Of a stretch of 64,000 nucleotides of DNA, positions 61,800 through 64,000 are shown piece after piece. Under the pieces are notes generated by a model, which did no database searches, was not told the origin of the DNA, and was given only the letters and a program-made list of their open reading frames with translations. The DNA is taken from NCBI GenBank assembly GCA_029261995.1, contig JAJDAF010000016.1, forward strand, positions 40,381 through 104,380, read 5' to 3'. How positions within the stretch are numbered: the stretch's first letter is position 1; each line of letters begins with the position of its first letter. The stretch is from Candidatus Zhuqueibacterota bacterium. Lineage in GTDB: Bacteria > Zhuqueibacterota > Zhuqueibacteria > Oceanimicrobiales > Oceanimicrobiaceae. Position numbers and translations under genes: made by a program.

Positions 61800-63830
61800 A
61801 TGAGTGGAAGAAATATGAACAATATGACGCTAGAACAACTGAATATCAATACCATCCGGACGCTTTCGATGGATGCCGTGCAAAAGGCCAATTCCGGGCA
61901 TCCCGGTACGGCCATGGCGCTTGCTCCGGCAGCCTTTCTTTTGTGGGACCAATTTATTCGTCACAATCCTGCAGATCCTGATTGGCCGAACCGGGACCGG
62001 TTCGTGCTTTCTATCGGGCATGCGTCCATGCTCTTGTATAGCACGCTACATGTGATGGGATACGACATCTCGCTCGACGATATCAAGAATTTCCGACAAC
62101 TGCGCAGTAAGTGCCCCGGCCATCCCGAGCTCGGCATGACGCCCGGGGTCGAGACCACAACCGGGCCACTGGGACAGGGCGTCGCGAACAGCGTCGGTCT
62201 GGCCATCGCGGAAAAATGGCTGGCAAGTTATTACAATCGCCCGGGCCATGAAATCATCGATTACAACATTTTTGCTGTGTGCGGTGACGGCTGTATGATG
62301 GAAGGCGTGTCAAGCGAGGCCGCTTCCCTCGCCGGGCACCTTGGGCTCAATAATCTGGTTTGGCTGTATGACAGCAATCGGATTACGATCGAAGGCAACA
62401 CCTGCCTGACGTTCACCGAAGATGTCGCCACCCGTTTCATGGCGTATCATTGGAACGTGCAGCGTGTCGGAGATGCCAATGATCTGGAGATGTTACAACG
62501 AGCGGTTCAGACGGCAAGAGATGAACGCGAACGCCCGTCCTTGATTATTGTCGATAGCCACATCGCCTACGGCAGCCCAAATAAACAGGATACCTCCGGG
62601 GCACACGGCTCTCCCCTGGGGGATGACGAGATTGTGGCGACCAAACGCAACTATGGTTGGGACCCGGAAAAAAAGTTTTATGTGCCGGACGAGGTAAAAG
62701 CGTATCGCGAGCGTGTCATCTCCGCGGGCAAAGCGTCTCAGGATGAATGGCAGAAAAAATTTGTGGACTATGAAGCCGCTTTTCCGGATCTTGCGGAGGA
62801 GTTCAAACTCATGCAAAAACGTGAGTTGCCGGAGGGTTGGCAAGCCTGTTTGCCGGAATTTCCCACCGACGCCAAAGGTATTGCCGGGCGCTCGGCAAAT
62901 AGTCAGGTTCTCAACGCCATCGCTGGAAAAATCCCGTGGCTGATGGGGGGCTCCGCTGACCTGGCTCCATCAACGCTTACCTACATTAATGACGCCGACA
63001 GCTTCCAGAAAGGCAGCTACCACGGCCGCAACTTTCATTTCGGCATACGCGAACATGCGATGGGCTCCATAGCAAATGGCTTGTCTTTGAGCAAGATTCG
63101 GCCCTACGGCGCCGGTTTTCTGATTTTCTCGGACTATATGCGACCGACTTTGCGGCTGGCTTCACTGATGGAACAACCGGTCGTCTACATTTTTACCCAC
63201 GACAGCATTGGTGTGGGTGAAGACGGTCCCACGCACCAACCTGTTGAGCAGGTGGCGTCCCTGCGGGCTATTCCGAACTTTGATGTGATTCGCCCAGCGG
63301 ACGCCAATGAATTGTCGGTCATGTGGAAATACATAATGGGCCTGAAAGACCGTCCGGTTGCGCTTATTCTCAGCCGGCAGGCACTGCCGACAATTGACCG
63401 CCGAGAATACGCTTCAGCCGAGGGCGCCTTAAGAGGAGCCTACGTGCTTGCGGATAGTGACAGCACACCCGACGTCATCTTGATTGGGACGGGCTCGGAA
63501 GTACAGCTCTGTTTAGGCGCCCATCACGAGTTGGCAAAACAGGGAATCCGTTCGCGGGTCGTGAGTATGCCGTGCTGGAGCCTGTATGAATCTCAAGGCG
63601 AAGCGTATTGGGAAGAAGTACTGCCCAGCTCCGTTCATGCCAGGGTTGCGGTAGAGGCCGGTTCAACCTTCGGCTGGCGCAGGTATGCGGGGCGTCATGG
63701 CGTCGGCGGGATTCTCGGGTTGAGAGATTTTGGCGCATCCGCGCCGATCAAGGATTTGCTGGAGGAATTTGGTCTCACGGTGGACTGCGTGGTTAAAATG
63801 GCAAAAGAGACGATGGAAAGGACGCAATAA
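61800..63830 (+). CDS. tkt: Transketolase
   Basis: This 676-residue thiamine-diphosphate enzyme of the pentose phosphate pathway has [14 protein letters not shown] (about 30-43), [14 protein letters not shown], the ThDP motif [13 protein letters not shown] ending in an Asn-containing stretch ([10 protein letters not shown]), and [12 protein letters not shown] with the catalytic Glu. [17 protein letters not shown] and [10 protein letters not shown] mark the C-terminal half. Start ATG 61800 has GGAGG six bases upstream. Length is typical. It links glucose phosphate from the upstream glucokinase to pentose phosphates. Confidence 0.96.
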   Translation: MSGRNMNNMTLEQLNINTIRTLSMDAVQKANSGHPGTAMALAPAAFLLWDQFIRHNPADPDWPNRDRFVLSIGHASMLLYSTLHVMGYDISLDDIKNFRQLRSKCPGHPELGMTPGVETTTGPLGQGVANSVGLAIAEKWLASYYNRPGHEIIDYNIFAVCGDGCMMEGVSSEAASLAGHLGLNNLVWLYDSNRITIEGNTCLTFTEDVATRFMAYHWNVQRVGDANDLEMLQRAVQTARDERERPSLIIVDSHIAYGSPNKQDTSGAHGSPLGDDEIVATKRNYGWDPEKKFYVPDEVKAYRERVISAGKASQDEWQKKFVDYEAAFPDLAEEFKLMQKRELPEGWQACLPEFPTDAKGIAGRSANSQVLNAIAGKIPWLMGGSADLAPSTLTYINDADSFQKGSYHGRNFHFGIREHAMGSIANGLSLSKIRPYGAGFLIFSDYMRPTLRLASLMEQPVVYIFTHDSIGVGEDGPTHQPVEQVASLRAIPNFDVIRPADANELSVMWKYIMGLKDRPVALILSRQALPTIDRREYASAEGALRGAYVLADSDSTPDVILIGTGSEVQLCLGAHHELAKQGIRSRVVSMPCWSLYESQGEAYWEEVLPSSVHARVAVEAGSTFGWRRYAGRHGVGGILGLRDFGASAPIKDLLEEFGLTVDCVVKMAKETMERTQ

Positions 63831-64000
63831 CACGTCGGCAAAACCCGACTATACGGCCTCACAACAAGGAGACGTTATGATAAGAGTTGTAGGTTCCTAA
63901 TTCCGCGTTTATTTTCTTAGACGCGGAGTAGATAGGCTAGAGGCTGGATTTTATCGTAGGGCATTGACCCTGTCAAGGAGACTGGTTTTGCCTTTAGCTG
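63831..64000. other. Downstream spacer with mini-ORF and inverted repeat
   Basis: A good ribosome site AAGGAG precedes ATG 63877, which encodes only MIRVVGS before a stop. TCCGCGT (63902-63908) and ACGCGGA (63921-63927) form an inverted repeat with a 12-base loop shortly after. The open frame beyond the stop continues to the window edge without recognisable similarity. It may be a leader of the next gene or a truncated gene start. Confidence 0.4.

Overview
The window comes from a Gram-negative bacterium with roughly 50-55% GC by eye. Several secreted proteins end in an NPFNP-type C-terminal sorting domain (type 9 secretion style). There is a PorV/PorQ-family outer-membrane protein, a TonB-dependent receptor with an N-terminal carboxypeptidase-regulatory-like domain, and several beta-barrel proteins. 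This points to the FCB superphylum. Strong AGGAGG ribosome sites and sigma70-like promoters (TTGACT-N17-TATCAT, TTGACA-N17-TATATT) fit Bacteroidota proper poorly and fit a Calditrichota/KSB1/Ignavibacteria-type lineage better. The phylum call is inference. No rRNA, tRNA or CRISPR array was found.

Region 1 (1-17.0 kb) is mostly housekeeping. It holds the 3' end of dnaE, a Yip1-like membrane protein and an outer-membrane beta-barrel protein. A strong terminator and promoter then precede a seven-gene complex I operon that contains exactly the membrane-arm subunits nuoA-H-J-K-L-M-N. After it come an M14 carboxypeptidase and, on the minus strand, P1 peptidase, nfeD, slipin and a YprB-like DEDD nuclease with TPRs. 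A VanZ-LamG fusion protein follows on the plus strand.

Region 2 (19.1-45.2 kb) is a LacI-controlled carbohydrate-utilisation locus. The lacI-family gene has a near-consensus promoter directly abutting a perfect 18-bp palindromic operator. Downstream, all on one strand, lie a secreted protein with two CBM-like domains, a TonB receptor, a 1087-residue secreted protein, a PorV-like protein and a SurA/PpiC-like chaperone. Next come an ABC sugar-binding lipoprotein and two permeases, an alpha/alpha-barrel-like lipoprotein, two different GH130 enzymes, a large secreted protein (alpha/alpha barrel, Ig-like/PKD, LamG, sorting domain), a GH2 beta-mannosidase and a MalK/UgpC-type ATPase. The likely route is capture at the surface, TonB import, periplasmic trimming, ABC uptake, then cytosolic phosphorolysis and hydrolysis of beta-mannosides. 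A sigma54-dependent activator follows.

Region 3 (47.5-50.4 kb) is a decayed, repeat-rich stretch. It contains a receiver-domain relic, three consecutive GC-rich hairpins, an ORF built almost wholly of 42-bp/14-residue tandem repeats with its own promoter-like sequence and ribosome site, and a frameshifted DUF6261-like gene.

Region 4 (50.4-63.8 kb) concerns glucose and glycogen. It has a GH63 glucosidase, a glucose-1-dehydrogenase-like SDR, a small winged-helix protein, a receiver-like protein, a secreted YHS-GlcG fusion, a gluconolactonase-like SMP-30 protein and a doubly frameshifted SDR. A GH133 debranching enzyme, an ECF sigma factor, glucokinase and transketolase complete it. It suggests mobilisation of glycogen or glucosides to glucose, then oxidation or phosphorylation into the pentose phosphate pathway.
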